NCBI RefSeq assembly: GCF_038896935.1
Contig: NZ_JBANDC010000007.1
Coordinates: 1 to 64,000 of the forward strand
DNA from: Collimonas rhizosphaerae
GTDB taxonomy: Bacteria > Pseudomonadota > Gammaproteobacteria > Burkholderiales > Burkholderiaceae_D
Direction of reading: 5' to 3'
DNA: 64,000 bases
Position 1 is the first letter of the stretch. Each line of letters opens with the position of its first letter. Of this stretch, positions 1 to 8,036 are shown one piece after another. A program made the position numbers and the translations under genes. The notes beneath the pieces are model-generated. The model searched no databases. It worked only from the letters and a program-made list of their open reading frames with translations, and was not told the DNA's origin.

Positions 1-164
1 CAGTCGACGGCAACGATATCTGGCTAGGCGCCGAATACATTGCGCATGGCTGCACGCTGGGGCAATTTGCCAGCCTCGCCGATCCGGTGGCGCAGTTCAG
101 CTGCAATGGCAGCCGCGTCGCCCTGACCAACTGGGCCACCCGCATCAGCAGGATCCAGCCTTGA
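1..164 (+). CDS. C-terminal end of an unidentified protein (5' truncated by window)
   Basis: The frame beginning at base 3 is open from the window edge and ends at TGA 162-164, giving the last 53 residues of a protein that starts upstream. The segment contains two cysteines (AHGCTLG and FSCNGS), which could form a disulfide in an exported protein. That fits the secreted and lipoprotein genes next door, but it is only an inference. I do not recognise the family. The frame has good codon structure and no competing + strand frame covers it. Confidence 0.55.
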   Translation, partial: VDGNDIWLGAEYIAHGCTLGQFASLADPVAQFSCNGSRVALTNWATRISRIQP

Positions 165-243
165 AATCTTGAGCGGAGAAGAGGGACCTGGCATCGTTCG
201 CCCGGTCCCTCGGCTAACCGGCGCTGGATGGCATTCCGTACTA

Positions 244-732
244 TTATTTCTCCGGCATCATGGACGAATGATGGGTCGAGATGAGCCATTGCTTGCCATC
301 CCATTTATAGGTAAAGGTATAGCGCGCTTTTACCTCTTGCCCCGTTTTCCCTAGCGTGAACGTATACAGGCCGATATCGATGGCGGTAGTGCAATCGATC
401 TTGATGGTGCGCCAATTGATTTTCCCGCTCGGCTTGTTTTCCAGGAAATGTTCAAAATAATCGATTTTCTCTTCGCGGGTAACGCGCGGCTTGTTTGACA
501 GGGTGGCAAGCAATACCGATTTATCCGCATAATTTGCAGCAACCTCACGCGGGTTGCCGGTCTTTAGCGAATTGTTCCAGCGATCAAACAATGACGCGAT
601 GTCAGGCTCGCTGGCTGCGGGACACGCTTGCGCATTTTGCGGTCCTGGAGTGTCGCTTCCTGTTGGAGTCGTGGCGCAGCCGGAGATCGCAAAAGCGATG
701 GCTGCTGACAGTGCTATGCGGCTCATTTCCAT
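244..732 (-). CDS. SnoaL/DUF4440-like lipoprotein
   Basis: Predicted exported lipoprotein of about 162 residues. The start at 732 (MEMSRIAL; 726 is the alternative) puts a basic and hydrophobic signal peptide directly before the lipobox ISGC, so Cys would be lipidated. An open extension to 801 would place 23 non-signal-like residues in front and is disfavoured. The mature part (DIASLFDRWNNSL...YTFTYKWDGKQWLISTHHSS) has the helix then curved-sheet pattern of the NTF2-like DUF4440/SgcJ-EcaC/CaMKII-association group, which commonly ends in W-x-I-x-x-H-H-S. Ligand and function are unknown. The gene stands alone, separated from the next by about 465 bases. Confidence 0.7.
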   Translation of the reverse strand: MEMSRIALSAAIAFAISGCATTPTGSDTPGPQNAQACPAASEPDIASLFDRWNNSLKTGNPREVAANYADKSVLLATLSNKPRVTREEKIDYFEHFLENKPSGKINWRTIKIDCTTAIDIGLYTFTLGKTGQEVKARYTFTYKWDGKQWLISTHHSSMMPEK

Positions 733-1197
733 GGTTTTCCTATCGGGTAAGAGAGTTTGCCCACTTTCGGCACGGCTTGAAACTAATGCAAATAATGCCA
801 TATGGAAACATTGAAATGTGGAACAGATGCATATCGGCTGTGCATATTTTTATATGAAGGCCTGACCAGGCAGCCATCCTCGCCAACAGCAGCAAGTCCA
901 CCTGGAAAAACAACAGATCAGATGACTTGTGGAAAAATTAATGTAAACAACGGCTTGTGCGCGTATCCGAGATACCGGAACAGGACCGGATCGCCTCTCC
1001 TGCAATACCACTGAAATACAGGTTGACAGCATTTTTTGCAGCTCCTACAGTCATCAGACAAGTGTTTCCGCATGGAAATATCGAGGATAGATTAAACCGG
1101 CGCAACAAAAAAGCGAGGCCTGCAATGTGTTCGACCTTGGCCATCGCACACCGCGCCGACAGCAGGCAAGCCATTCCAATCTATCCAGGAGAATCAA
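733..1197. other. Intergenic region between divergent genes
   Basis: No convincing gene is seen. Short open frames here lack ribosome sites and family resemblance. The stretch separates the SnoaL-like lipoprotein (minus strand) from the alginate-lyase-like gene (plus strand). Its only recognisable element is the promoter-like site listed separately at 1023-1051. Confidence 0.5.
1023..1051 (+). promoter_or_regulatory. Candidate sigma-70 promoter for the polysaccharide lyase operon
   Basis: TTGACA (1023-1028), then exactly 17 bases, then TACAGT (1046-1051). This is a consensus -35 with an acceptable -10. It would start a transcript about 140 bases before the TTG codon at 1198. No other good promoter was seen between here and the gene. 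This is a pattern match only. Confidence 0.45.
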
Positions 1198-2451
1198 TTG
1201 ACATCGAAAATGATAAAGGGCCTTGCGATCGGCCTTTCATGCATGGCGTTCTCAGCGCATGGCGCCGAACAGGCAGATGCGGCGGGAACCAGCGCCACCA
1301 GCTTGAGCAGCTTTAAACATCCCGGCGTGCTGGTCGACCTGGCGCGCCTGAATTACATAAAAAGCCGGGTCAATGCCGGTGCCGAGCCTTTTTCCTCGGC
1401 TTATGAGGCGGCCAAAAGCAGCGCGCTGGGATCGCTGAGCTACAGGGTGCAAGGGCCGCCGTCGAACCACCTGATCGAATGCGGCTCCGGTTCAGTGCCT
1501 GACCACGGCTGTTCGACCGAGGACAGCGACGCCGCCGCGGCCTATACCCAGGCGCTGCTGTGGTTCATCTCCGGCAACGCCACTTACGCCAAGAACGCGA
1601 TCGCCATCATGAACGCCTATGCCCGCAACCTGACCGGCGGGCACACCAATTCCAATGCGCCGCTGCAATCCGCATGGACTGCGGAAAAGTGGCCGGCGGC
1701 AGCTGAAATCATCCGTTATACCTATACCGGCTGGGCGGCTTCCGACATCACGGCCTTCCAAAAGATGCTCTCGACCCAGTACCTGCCATATATCAACGGC
1801 AACCAGGCCGCCGGCAAAAACGGCAATTGGGAATTGAGCATGATCGACGGCATGATCGGCGTCGCCGTGTTCACTGAAGACAAGGCGCTTTACGCCTCGG
1901 CGGTTGCGCTGTGGAAGAAATGGGTGCCGGCCTACTTTTACAACCATGCGGCAGACGGCGGCGCACCGGTGAAGTTCAGCGGCAGCCCGAGCGGCTGGAA
2001 CGGGCAAACCGTGTTCAACGCGGCCACCAGCGGCGTGTCGCAAGAAACCTGCCGCGACACCCAGCATGTGCAGCTGGGCCTGGCTGCCGTCTTCAACGCT
2101 GCCGAGACCGCCTATGTCCAAGGCACGGACTTGTACACCCCGATGCAGGCGCGCCTGACCACATCGCTGGAATACCTCGCGCGCTCGCTGCAAGGCGTGC
2201 GCAATACCTCGCAGACAAACACGGTCAACGTGCCTGCCGGGTTTCCCGGCCTGTGCGACGGCAGCTACATCCCGGTGCTGAAGGGCACGATGGAACGCGC
2301 CTACAACGGTTATCACAACCGCCTGGGCGTTGCGCTGCCGCAGACATTGAAACACCTGGTCAATGACGTGCGTCCGCATGCAAATCCCAACGATGAGCAT
2401 GACGTGATCCTGGAAACGCTGACCCACGGCGGCAGCCCGGCAAGCAAATAA
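1198..2451 (+). CDS. Secreted alginate-lyase-family protein
   Basis: Exported protein of 417 residues in the alginate lyase superfamily (alpha/alpha-toroid, Pfam alginate lyase type). It begins with a signal peptide (MIKGLAIGLSCMAFSAHGAE). The body carries family blocks: an N-terminal HPGVLVD...L segment, an AWTAEKWPAAAEIIRYTY helix, the GNWELSMIDGMIGVAVFTED core block, and a late NGYHNRLG block. Canonical PL5 enzymes have an NNHxYW motif that I do not see here, so the substrate may be another uronic-acid polymer. The TTG start at 1198 is preferred over ATG 1210 because AGGAGA sits five bases before it. It is followed closely by the CBM6/beta-helix gene, and the two probably act on the same polysaccharide. 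Confidence 0.8.
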   Translation: MTSKMIKGLAIGLSCMAFSAHGAEQADAAGTSATSLSSFKHPGVLVDLARLNYIKSRVNAGAEPFSSAYEAAKSSALGSLSYRVQGPPSNHLIECGSGSVPDHGCSTEDSDAAAAYTQALLWFISGNATYAKNAIAIMNAYARNLTGGHTNSNAPLQSAWTAEKWPAAAEIIRYTYTGWAASDITAFQKMLSTQYLPYINGNQAAGKNGNWELSMIDGMIGVAVFTEDKALYASAVALWKKWVPAYFYNHAADGGAPVKFSGSPSGWNGQTVFNAATSGVSQETCRDTQHVQLGLAAVFNAAETAYVQGTDLYTPMQARLTTSLEYLARSLQGVRNTSQTNTVNVPAGFPGLCDGSYIPVLKGTMERAYNGYHNRLGVALPQTLKHLVNDVRPHANPNDEHDVILETLTHGGSPASK

Positions 2452-2510
2452 ATCCATTGCCGGCCCCCGGCCGCAACCAGATACCGAAGAAAATCCAACA
2501 GGAGAATATT

Positions 2511-4781
2511 TTGGAGAATGCCCCCGTTGCATATTTATTCAAAAGCATTACGCTGGCCTTTGCAAGCGCCTGCATCCTGAGCGCTTGCGGCGACGGCGCG
2601 ACATCCGCTTCCAGCTCGGCCGCCAGCGCTGCGAAACTCGCGGCAGCCGCCGGCACGCCTTACGGTGGAACCGCATGGCAGCTGCCGGGAACCGTCCAGG
2701 CGGAAAATTTCGATAGCGGCGGACAGAACGTCGGCTACTTCAACGCCGCCAACACCAACCAGGGCGGCCAGTACCGCAGCGCCGAAGGGGTGGCGATCGA
2801 AGCGTCCACCGATGCCGGCGCCGGCTACGATGTCGGCTGGACCACGGCGGGCGAATGGCTCAACTACACCGTCAATGTGACGGCCGCCGGCAGCTATACG
2901 GCGCAGGTGCGGGTGGCCAGCCTGGGGCAGGGCGGCACTTTCCATTTCAATGTCGACGGCGCGCCTGCGACCTCCCAGCTCACGGTTCCCGATACCCAGG
3001 GCTGGCAGAACTGGCAAACGGTGTCGGCCGGCATCACCCTGAGCGCAGGCCCGCATGTGATCCAGCTGTTCATGGATAGCGCGGGCAGCGGTGGGGCGGT
3101 CGGCAATTTCAACTGGTTCGCGATAGGCAGCGCTGCCGCAGCGCCGGATTTCGGCCCCAATGTGCTGATCTTTGATCCGTCCATGCCGAGCTCGGCTATC
3201 CAGGGGAAACTGAATACGGTCTTCAACCAGCAGCAGAGCAACCAGTTCGGCGCCGCACGTTATGCGCTTTTGTTCAAGCCTGGTTCATACAGTGTCGACG
3301 TGAATGTTGGTTTCTACACCCAGGTGCTGGGCCTGGGCAATTCTCCTGACGATGTCAACATCACCGGCGCGGTGCATGCCGAAGCCGACTGGTTCCAGGG
3401 CAATGCAACGCAGAATTTCTGGCGCGGCGCTGAAAACATGGCGGTCAATCCGTCCGGCGGCCTGGACCGCTGGGCGGTCTCCCAAGGCTCGCCGTTGCGC
3501 CGCATGCATATCCGCGGCAACCTGGCGCTGGACGACGGCGGCTGGTCCAGCGGCGGTTTCCTCGCCGATTCCAAGATCGACGGCCAGGTGCAGTCCGGCG
3601 GCCAGCAGCAATGGTTTACCCGGAATTCCCAGATCGGCAGCTGGAGCGGCTCCAACTGGAACATGGTGTTCGCGGGCGTCGATGGCGCACCCGGCGGCGT
3701 CACCTGGCCGAATCCGCCCGATACGATCCTGGCGACTACCCCTGTGGTCCGGGAAAAGCCATTCCTGACGATCGACGCCAGCGGCAAATACAGCGTTTTT
3801 GTCCCGGCGCTTGGCAGCAACGGCCACGGCGCCACCTGGGCCAGCGCGGCGGCGCCGGGCCAGGCGATCGCGATCAGCGAGTTTTATGTGGCGAAGGAGG
3901 GGGCCGATACCGCGGCCACCATCAACGCCGCGCTTAGCCAGGGCAAGAACCTGATACTGACCCCCGGCGTCTACCACCTCAACGATACGTTGCGCGTGAC
4001 CCGCGCCAACACGGTCGTGCTAGGCCTCGGCCTTGCCACGCTGACGCCGGACAACGGCGTGGCGGCGATGTCGGTAGCCGATGTCGATGGCGTCAAGATC
4101 GCCGGCATCTTGTTCGACGCCGGCCCGGTAAGTTCGCCGATCTTGCTGGAAGTCGGCCCCTCGGGAAGCACGGCCGGCCATGCGGCCAATCCAACCTCGC
4201 TGCATGACCTGTTCTTCAGGGTCGGCGGCGCGGCCGTAGGCAAAGCCGCCGTCAGCCTGAAAATCAACAGCAGCGACGTCATCGGCGACCACTTCTGGAT
4301 CTGGCGCGCCGACCACGGCAACGGCGTCGGCTGGACCACCAACACGACCACCAGCGGCCTGATCGTGAATGGCGCCAACGTCACCATCTACGGCCTGTTT
4401 GTCGAACATTTCCATCAATACCAGACCTTATGGAACGGCAACGGCGGCCGCGTCTATTTTTACCAGAGCGAGCTGCCCTACGATGTGCCTAACCAAAGCA
4501 GCTGGATGAACGGCAGCAAGAACGGCTATGCATCCTATAAGGTGGCGGACTCGGTGACCAGCCACCAGGCGTGGGGCCTGGGCATCTACTGCTATTTCAG
4601 CAGCAACAACAGCGTAAAACTCGGCAGCGCCATTGAAGTGCCTGCAGCCGGCCTGAACGGGGCGATGATCCACGACATGACGACCGTGTCGCTGGGCGGC
4701 GTGGGGGAAATCACGCACGTCATCAATCAGTACGGCAACAGCGCGAACTCGGCGGCCAATGTGGTCAGGCTGGGGCAGTAA
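2511..4781 (+). CDS. CBM6 plus pectate-lyase-superfold polysaccharide-active lipoprotein
   Basis: Exported protein of about 756 residues. A TTG start at 2511 is chosen because AGGAGA lies five bases upstream. The longer open frame from 2457 (also TTG) adds residues that do not look like a signal peptide. The N-terminus has a hydrophobic stretch and lipobox ILSAC. Next comes a CBM6-type carbohydrate-binding domain of about 130 residues (QAENFDSGGQNVGY...GEWLNYTV...GWQNWQTV...FNWFAIG). The rest is a long right-handed beta-helix with repeated short strands and an Asn/Gly-rich carboxy half. Such proteins are often mislabelled adenylyl cyclase; GH55- or GH87-type glucanase folds are possible, but I cannot assign a catalytic family. 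It lies 59 bases after the alginate-lyase-like gene, suggesting a shared transcript. Confidence 0.75.
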   Translation: MENAPVAYLFKSITLAFASACILSACGDGATSASSSAASAAKLAAAAGTPYGGTAWQLPGTVQAENFDSGGQNVGYFNAANTNQGGQYRSAEGVAIEASTDAGAGYDVGWTTAGEWLNYTVNVTAAGSYTAQVRVASLGQGGTFHFNVDGAPATSQLTVPDTQGWQNWQTVSAGITLSAGPHVIQLFMDSAGSGGAVGNFNWFAIGSAAAAPDFGPNVLIFDPSMPSSAIQGKLNTVFNQQQSNQFGAARYALLFKPGSYSVDVNVGFYTQVLGLGNSPDDVNITGAVHAEADWFQGNATQNFWRGAENMAVNPSGGLDRWAVSQGSPLRRMHIRGNLALDDGGWSSGGFLADSKIDGQVQSGGQQQWFTRNSQIGSWSGSNWNMVFAGVDGAPGGVTWPNPPDTILATTPVVREKPFLTIDASGKYSVFVPALGSNGHGATWASAAAPGQAIAISEFYVAKEGADTAATINAALSQGKNLILTPGVYHLNDTLRVTRANTVVLGLGLATLTPDNGVAAMSVADVDGVKIAGILFDAGPVSSPILLEVGPSGSTAGHAANPTSLHDLFFRVGGAAVGKAAVSLKINSSDVIGDHFWIWRADHGNGVGWTTNTTTSGLIVNGANVTIYGLFVEHFHQYQTLWNGNGGRVYFYQSELPYDVPNQSSWMNGSKNGYASYKVADSVTSHQAWGLGIYCYFSSNNSVKLGSAIEVPAAGLNGAMIHDMTTVSLGGVGEITHVINQYGNSANSAANVVRLGQ

Positions 4782-4784
4782 AGG

Positions 4785-6296
4785 TCAGGCCGGCGCCGGG
4801 ATGAACCAGCGCCGGAGCGCTTCCTTCAATCCGTCCATGCTGTCCTCGTCGCCAGCCCAGGCAACGCAGGCATCGGGACGGATCAGCATCGAAGGCCCTG
4901 TGTCGACCGCCACGCAGCGTATCCTCTGCGTGGCGGCCGCAGCGAGATTGGAAGCCTTCCCTCCGGTTGAGGCATCGAGAAGGACGCCCATGCCATCCTG
5001 CATGGCATCGTAGAGCGAGACGCCGGCATCGCCGCGGCTGATCGGCTGGTCGCCGATCAACCGTCCGATGCCATCCAGCTCGGACCCGAGATCGTAGCGG
5101 GTGGAAAGGCCGCTCATCATCTCGCCGATGAGCCGGTTGACGTCATCGAATTGCATGAAGTTCGCCACGATGTCCCGCATTGCACCTGATTGCGGATCGG
5201 GCCGCAGCAGGGCGATCTGGGCAAGCGTGTTGGCCAGCACGGCTTGGGCGACGGGCCGCCGCTCGGCGGTGTAGCTGTCGAGCAGGCTCTCCGGCATCTC
5301 GCCGCGGATGACCGAAGCGAGCTTCCAGCCGAGGTTTGCAGCATCCGCCAGTCCGAGGCTCAGGCCCTGGCCGCCGAAGGGCGAGTGAACGTGCGCGGCA
5401 TCGCCGGCAAGCAGCACTTTGCCTCGGCGGTAGGTATCGACCAGCCGCGTGTTGTCCGTCCACCGGCTTCCGCTTTCGAGTGCTTTCACACGGACCTCGG
5501 CGCCGCTGATGCGGCGCAGGACGGCTTCGGTCTCTTCAAGCGTGACCGGAGCCTGCCGGTCCTCCGGCGGACCGCTGAAGTCCAGCATGAACAATCGGCC
5601 GGGAACAGGCCCGTAGGTGAACACGCCACCCGATGTGCGATTCCAGCCAATGGGCAGCAGGCGGTCGGGATGGTCGATCTCCGCAACAACCTGGTAGAAC
5701 GTCGACGTCGGGGCCGTGCCGGGGAAGTCAAAGCCGGCCATCTTGCGGATCAGGCTGCGCCCGCCGTCGCAACCAACGAGATAGGCGCAGGAGATACGGC
5801 CTTCGCCCGCCGGAGATATCCACTCCAGGTCGACGCCGTCTGCCTGCTGGACGAAGCCGGTGACCTCGCACCCGCGGCGTACCTCGATCCCGAGAGCGCG
5901 CGCACGATCGGCCAGCATGGCTTCGATGTCATGCTGACGCACCAGGCGGGGACGCCGCTCAGGCTCTTTCTGCGCGTCCTTTCGGATCAGGGACAGTCCG
6001 CCGAAATGGCCGCTGTACTTCGACGCCCGGCTACGCAGCTCGGCGCCGGTCTGTTTTGTAAACTCATCCATCGCCGCGAAAGTGCTCGCCTCCGCGGCCG
6101 CAATCGCCGCGGCCATCCCGCGACGCGTCAACGCTTCGCTGCCAAGAGGCCCGACCGACATTGCTTTCATGATCATGTTCACGCCGGCCAGGCGCTCCAG
6201 CACGAGCACGCGCACGCCGCCCAACGTCAGTTCGATGGCCGTCAGCAGCCCGACCGGTCCGGCTCCCACCACTACAACATCAATTTGTGTTTCCAT
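4785..6296 (-). CDS. FAD-dependent aromatic-ring monooxygenase
   Basis: Flavoprotein monooxygenase of 503 residues of the PheA/TfdB class, expected to use NAD(P)H and O2 to hydroxylate an aromatic or polyketide-like substrate. Visible motifs are the N-terminal dinucleotide-binding GAGPVGLLTAIEL, the mid-protein DG motif VGCDGGRS, and the second FAD motif LLAGDAAHVHSPFGGQGLSLGLADAANLGWKL. A C-terminal thioredoxin-like region ends the protein. The start METQID at 6296 is chosen since it directly precedes the FAD beta-strand; the open frame extends ten residues further. It is divergent from a TetR gene with a palindrome between them, so TetR repression is likely. It converges on the CBM6 gene with a three-base gap. 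Confidence 0.85.
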   Translation of the reverse strand: METQIDVVVVGAGPVGLLTAIELTLGGVRVLVLERLAGVNMIMKAMSVGPLGSEALTRRGMAAAIAAAEASTFAAMDEFTKQTGAELRSRASKYSGHFGGLSLIRKDAQKEPERRPRLVRQHDIEAMLADRARALGIEVRRGCEVTGFVQQADGVDLEWISPAGEGRISCAYLVGCDGGRSLIRKMAGFDFPGTAPTSTFYQVVAEIDHPDRLLPIGWNRTSGGVFTYGPVPGRLFMLDFSGPPEDRQAPVTLEETEAVLRRISGAEVRVKALESGSRWTDNTRLVDTYRRGKVLLAGDAAHVHSPFGGQGLSLGLADAANLGWKLASVIRGEMPESLLDSYTAERRPVAQAVLANTLAQIALLRPDPQSGAMRDIVANFMQFDDVNRLIGEMMSGLSTRYDLGSELDGIGRLIGDQPISRGDAGVSLYDAMQDGMGVLLDASTGGKASNLAAAATQRIRCVAVDTGPSMLIRPDACVAWAGDEDSMDGLKEALRRWFIPAPA

Positions 6297-6326
6297 GTAC
6301 TTGATCCTAATGTATACTGAGTACAT
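6295..6326. promoter_or_regulatory. Palindromic operator candidate between monooxygenase and TetR genes
   Basis: ATGTACT (6295-6301) and AGTACAT (6320-6326) form a perfect 7-base inverted repeat with an 18-base spacer. Inside it, 6311-6325 is another imperfect palindrome with TGTA/TACA ends. The 55-base gap between the divergent starts must contain both promoters, so a dimeric TetR-type protein bound here could close both genes. Binding is inferred. Confidence 0.45.
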
Positions 6327-6351
6327 ATATTATTATGCCATCAGGAGCTAC

Positions 6352-6990
6352 ATGTCAACACCATCCGACCTCCGATCCCGTAAGCGCCTTGCCATGCGAC
6401 AAGGCATATCCAATGCCGCCACGCGCCTTTTCTTCGAGCGGGGCTTCGATCACGTGACGGTGGACGAGATCGCGGCGGCCGCCGATGTCGGACGGATGAC
6501 AGTGTTCAATCATTTTCCCCGCAAGGAAGACATGTTCTTCGACCGCGACGAGGAAGGCCGCGAAATATTGCGCGAAGCGTTGCGCCGGCGCGATCCCGGC
6601 GTCGCTCCGATCGAGACCTTGCGCCTGCTGGCTCATCGGCTGGTTGCGGAGCAGAGTCCTTACGTCAGGTTTTCCGTTGAGAGCCAAGGCTTCATAGAGA
6701 CGATCGAGGGCAGCGAAACCCTGAAAGCACGGGCCAGGGCGATACGCGACGAGATCGCGCAAGTCGTCACGCTGGCGCTAACCGAATGCGCAGGGCGCGA
6801 ACCTGCCGATCCCGACGCTTGTCTGGCGGCTGACCTGCTTCTGGCGACATGGGCCGTGGCCCTCATCCAGGCTCACCGGACTTTTCGGCAGAAGCGAGAT
6901 GCAAAGGAAGCGGAAGCCGCCTTTCTCGCTATTGTCGATAAGGGAAGCATCGGGTTAAAAGCGGCTATGGCGAGCACGCCTTACGCTTAA
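6352..6990 (+). CDS. TetR-family transcriptional regulator
   Basis: DNA-binding repressor of about 212 residues. Residues 15-60 form the TetR helix-turn-helix (GISNAATRLFFERGFDHVTVDEIAAAADVGRMTVFNHFPRKEDM), followed by an all-helical ligand-binding domain. The ATG at 6352 is chosen because AGGAG lies six bases upstream; upstream in-frame ATGs run into the divergent monooxygenase gene. Its ligand is unknown, but adjacency suggests control of that monooxygenase. The 3' end overlaps the convergent LysR gene by four bases. Confidence 0.88.
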   Translation: MSTPSDLRSRKRLAMRQGISNAATRLFFERGFDHVTVDEIAAAADVGRMTVFNHFPRKEDMFFDRDEEGREILREALRRRDPGVAPIETLRLLAHRLVAEQSPYVRFSVESQGFIETIEGSETLKARARAIRDEIAQVVTLALTECAGREPADPDACLAADLLLATWAVALIQAHRTFRQKRDAKEAEAAFLAIVDKGSIGLKAAMASTPYA

Positions 6991-7931
6991 GCAATCGGCT
7001 CCGGTCCAATGGCCGGTTTCCGAGGTTCGAGCGCGCGGCGCAATTGTGGCGCCTCTTGCTGGATATGGTCCCACAAGCGGTTCGCGACCGGCCCGTGCGG
7101 CCGGTCGCGGCGGCGCGCCACCGCCAGTTCCTCGATGCGGCCTGGCAGATGGCGGCCAGCAATCGATTGCAGCCGGCCGTCGTGCAGCTCGTCTTCGATC
7201 AGGAAGCGGGGCATGTGGCCCCATCCGAGGCCCTGCAGGATGATTTCCTTCTTCATGCCCTGGTCGGCAACCATGCATTGAGGCGCGCCTTCGATCATGA
7301 AGTAGTCTTGTTGCGGTGAATGGCGGGCAGTGTCGCGCATGATGCATTGGGTGAAAGCGTGCATCCGGTCCGGCGTAATGGGGCGCTTGGTGCGCTCTGG
7401 CAGAAAGCCCGGCGCCACGACGGGAATGAACGGCACCTTGCACAGGTCAACCCATTCCACGCGCGGGTCGCTCTTGTCGATCCAGTGCAGGATCAAATCG
7501 GCGTCACCGTCGAATAGCCGCTCCCACGGGCCACCCACCGCTTCGAAGTGCAGGTGCAGGCGCGTGCCAGGACACTGGGCGAAGAACCGTCCGAGCATCC
7601 CCAGCGCCTGCGGGCGCGGGCACAGGTCGCCGATCACCACATGGATATCGCTTTCCTCGCCCATCGACAGCTGGGCGGCATGGATGCGCAAGCCGTCCAG
7701 TTCGCGCAGCAGCGATTGCGCCCGCCGATGGAACGATAGCCCCGCCTCGGTAGGATGCACGCGATAGCCGCTGCGATCCAGCAGGACAAGGTCGAGTTGC
7801 CGTTCCAGCTTGGCGACGGCGGCGAACACCGCCGGGTGCGAGCGATGCAGCATGGCCGCAGCAGGCTGAAAGCCGCCGGAGCGGACCACGGCGTCGAAGC
7901 ACTGCAGGTCGTGCAAGGTGAAATCTGACAT
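6987..7931 (-). CDS. LysR-family regulator
   Basis: LysR-type regulator of about 314 residues. The N-terminal winged HTH is clear (DLQCFDAVVRSGGFQPAAAMLHRSHPAVFAAVAKLERQLDLVLLDRSGYRVHPTEAG), followed by the linker helix and a periplasmic-binding-protein-like effector domain. The start MSDFTLHDL at 7931 is preferred because AGGA sits a suitable distance upstream; the frame is open nine residues more. It is divergent from a 3-oxoadipate enol-lactonase-like gene with a perfect TTTGTA-N6-TACAAA site between them, so it is probably that gene's activator and its own repressor. Confidence 0.88.
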   Translation of the reverse strand: MSDFTLHDLQCFDAVVRSGGFQPAAAMLHRSHPAVFAAVAKLERQLDLVLLDRSGYRVHPTEAGLSFHRRAQSLLRELDGLRIHAAQLSMGEESDIHVVIGDLCPRPQALGMLGRFFAQCPGTRLHLHFEAVGGPWERLFDGDADLILHWIDKSDPRVEWVDLCKVPFIPVVAPGFLPERTKRPITPDRMHAFTQCIMRDTARHSPQQDYFMIEGAPQCMVADQGMKKEIILQGLGWGHMPRFLIEDELHDGRLQSIAGRHLPGRIEELAVARRRDRPHGPVANRLWDHIQQEAPQLRRALEPRKPAIGPEPIA

Positions 7932-7961
7932 GTCATTTTTTCCTACAGAGATCATCATATC

Positions 7962-7979
7962 TTTGTAATATCATACAAA
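7962..7979. promoter_or_regulatory. LysR binding-site candidate
   Basis: TTTGTA (7962-7967), six bases, TACAAA (7974-7979): a perfect inverted repeat that also satisfies the LysR T-N11-A rule. It lies 30 bases from the LysR start and about 58 bases before the hydrolase start, a usual place for an activator site. Binding is inferred from pattern and position. Confidence 0.55.
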
Positions 7980-8036
7980 TTGCGCCGCAGCTAGAATTTG
8001 CTTCATTCATCAATCAACAAGGAAGGTGTTTCCATC

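Noticed and set aside
1492..2532. Minus-strand open frame of 346 codons opposite the alginate-lyase-like gene
   Set aside because: It mirrors a clear gene in high-GC DNA, has no family pattern and no ribosome site; a codon-bias shadow.
5190..6320. Plus-strand open frame of 376 codons opposite the FAD monooxygenase
   Set aside because: Antisense shadow of a gene with complete FAD motifs; composition rich in Arg/Gln/His without domains.
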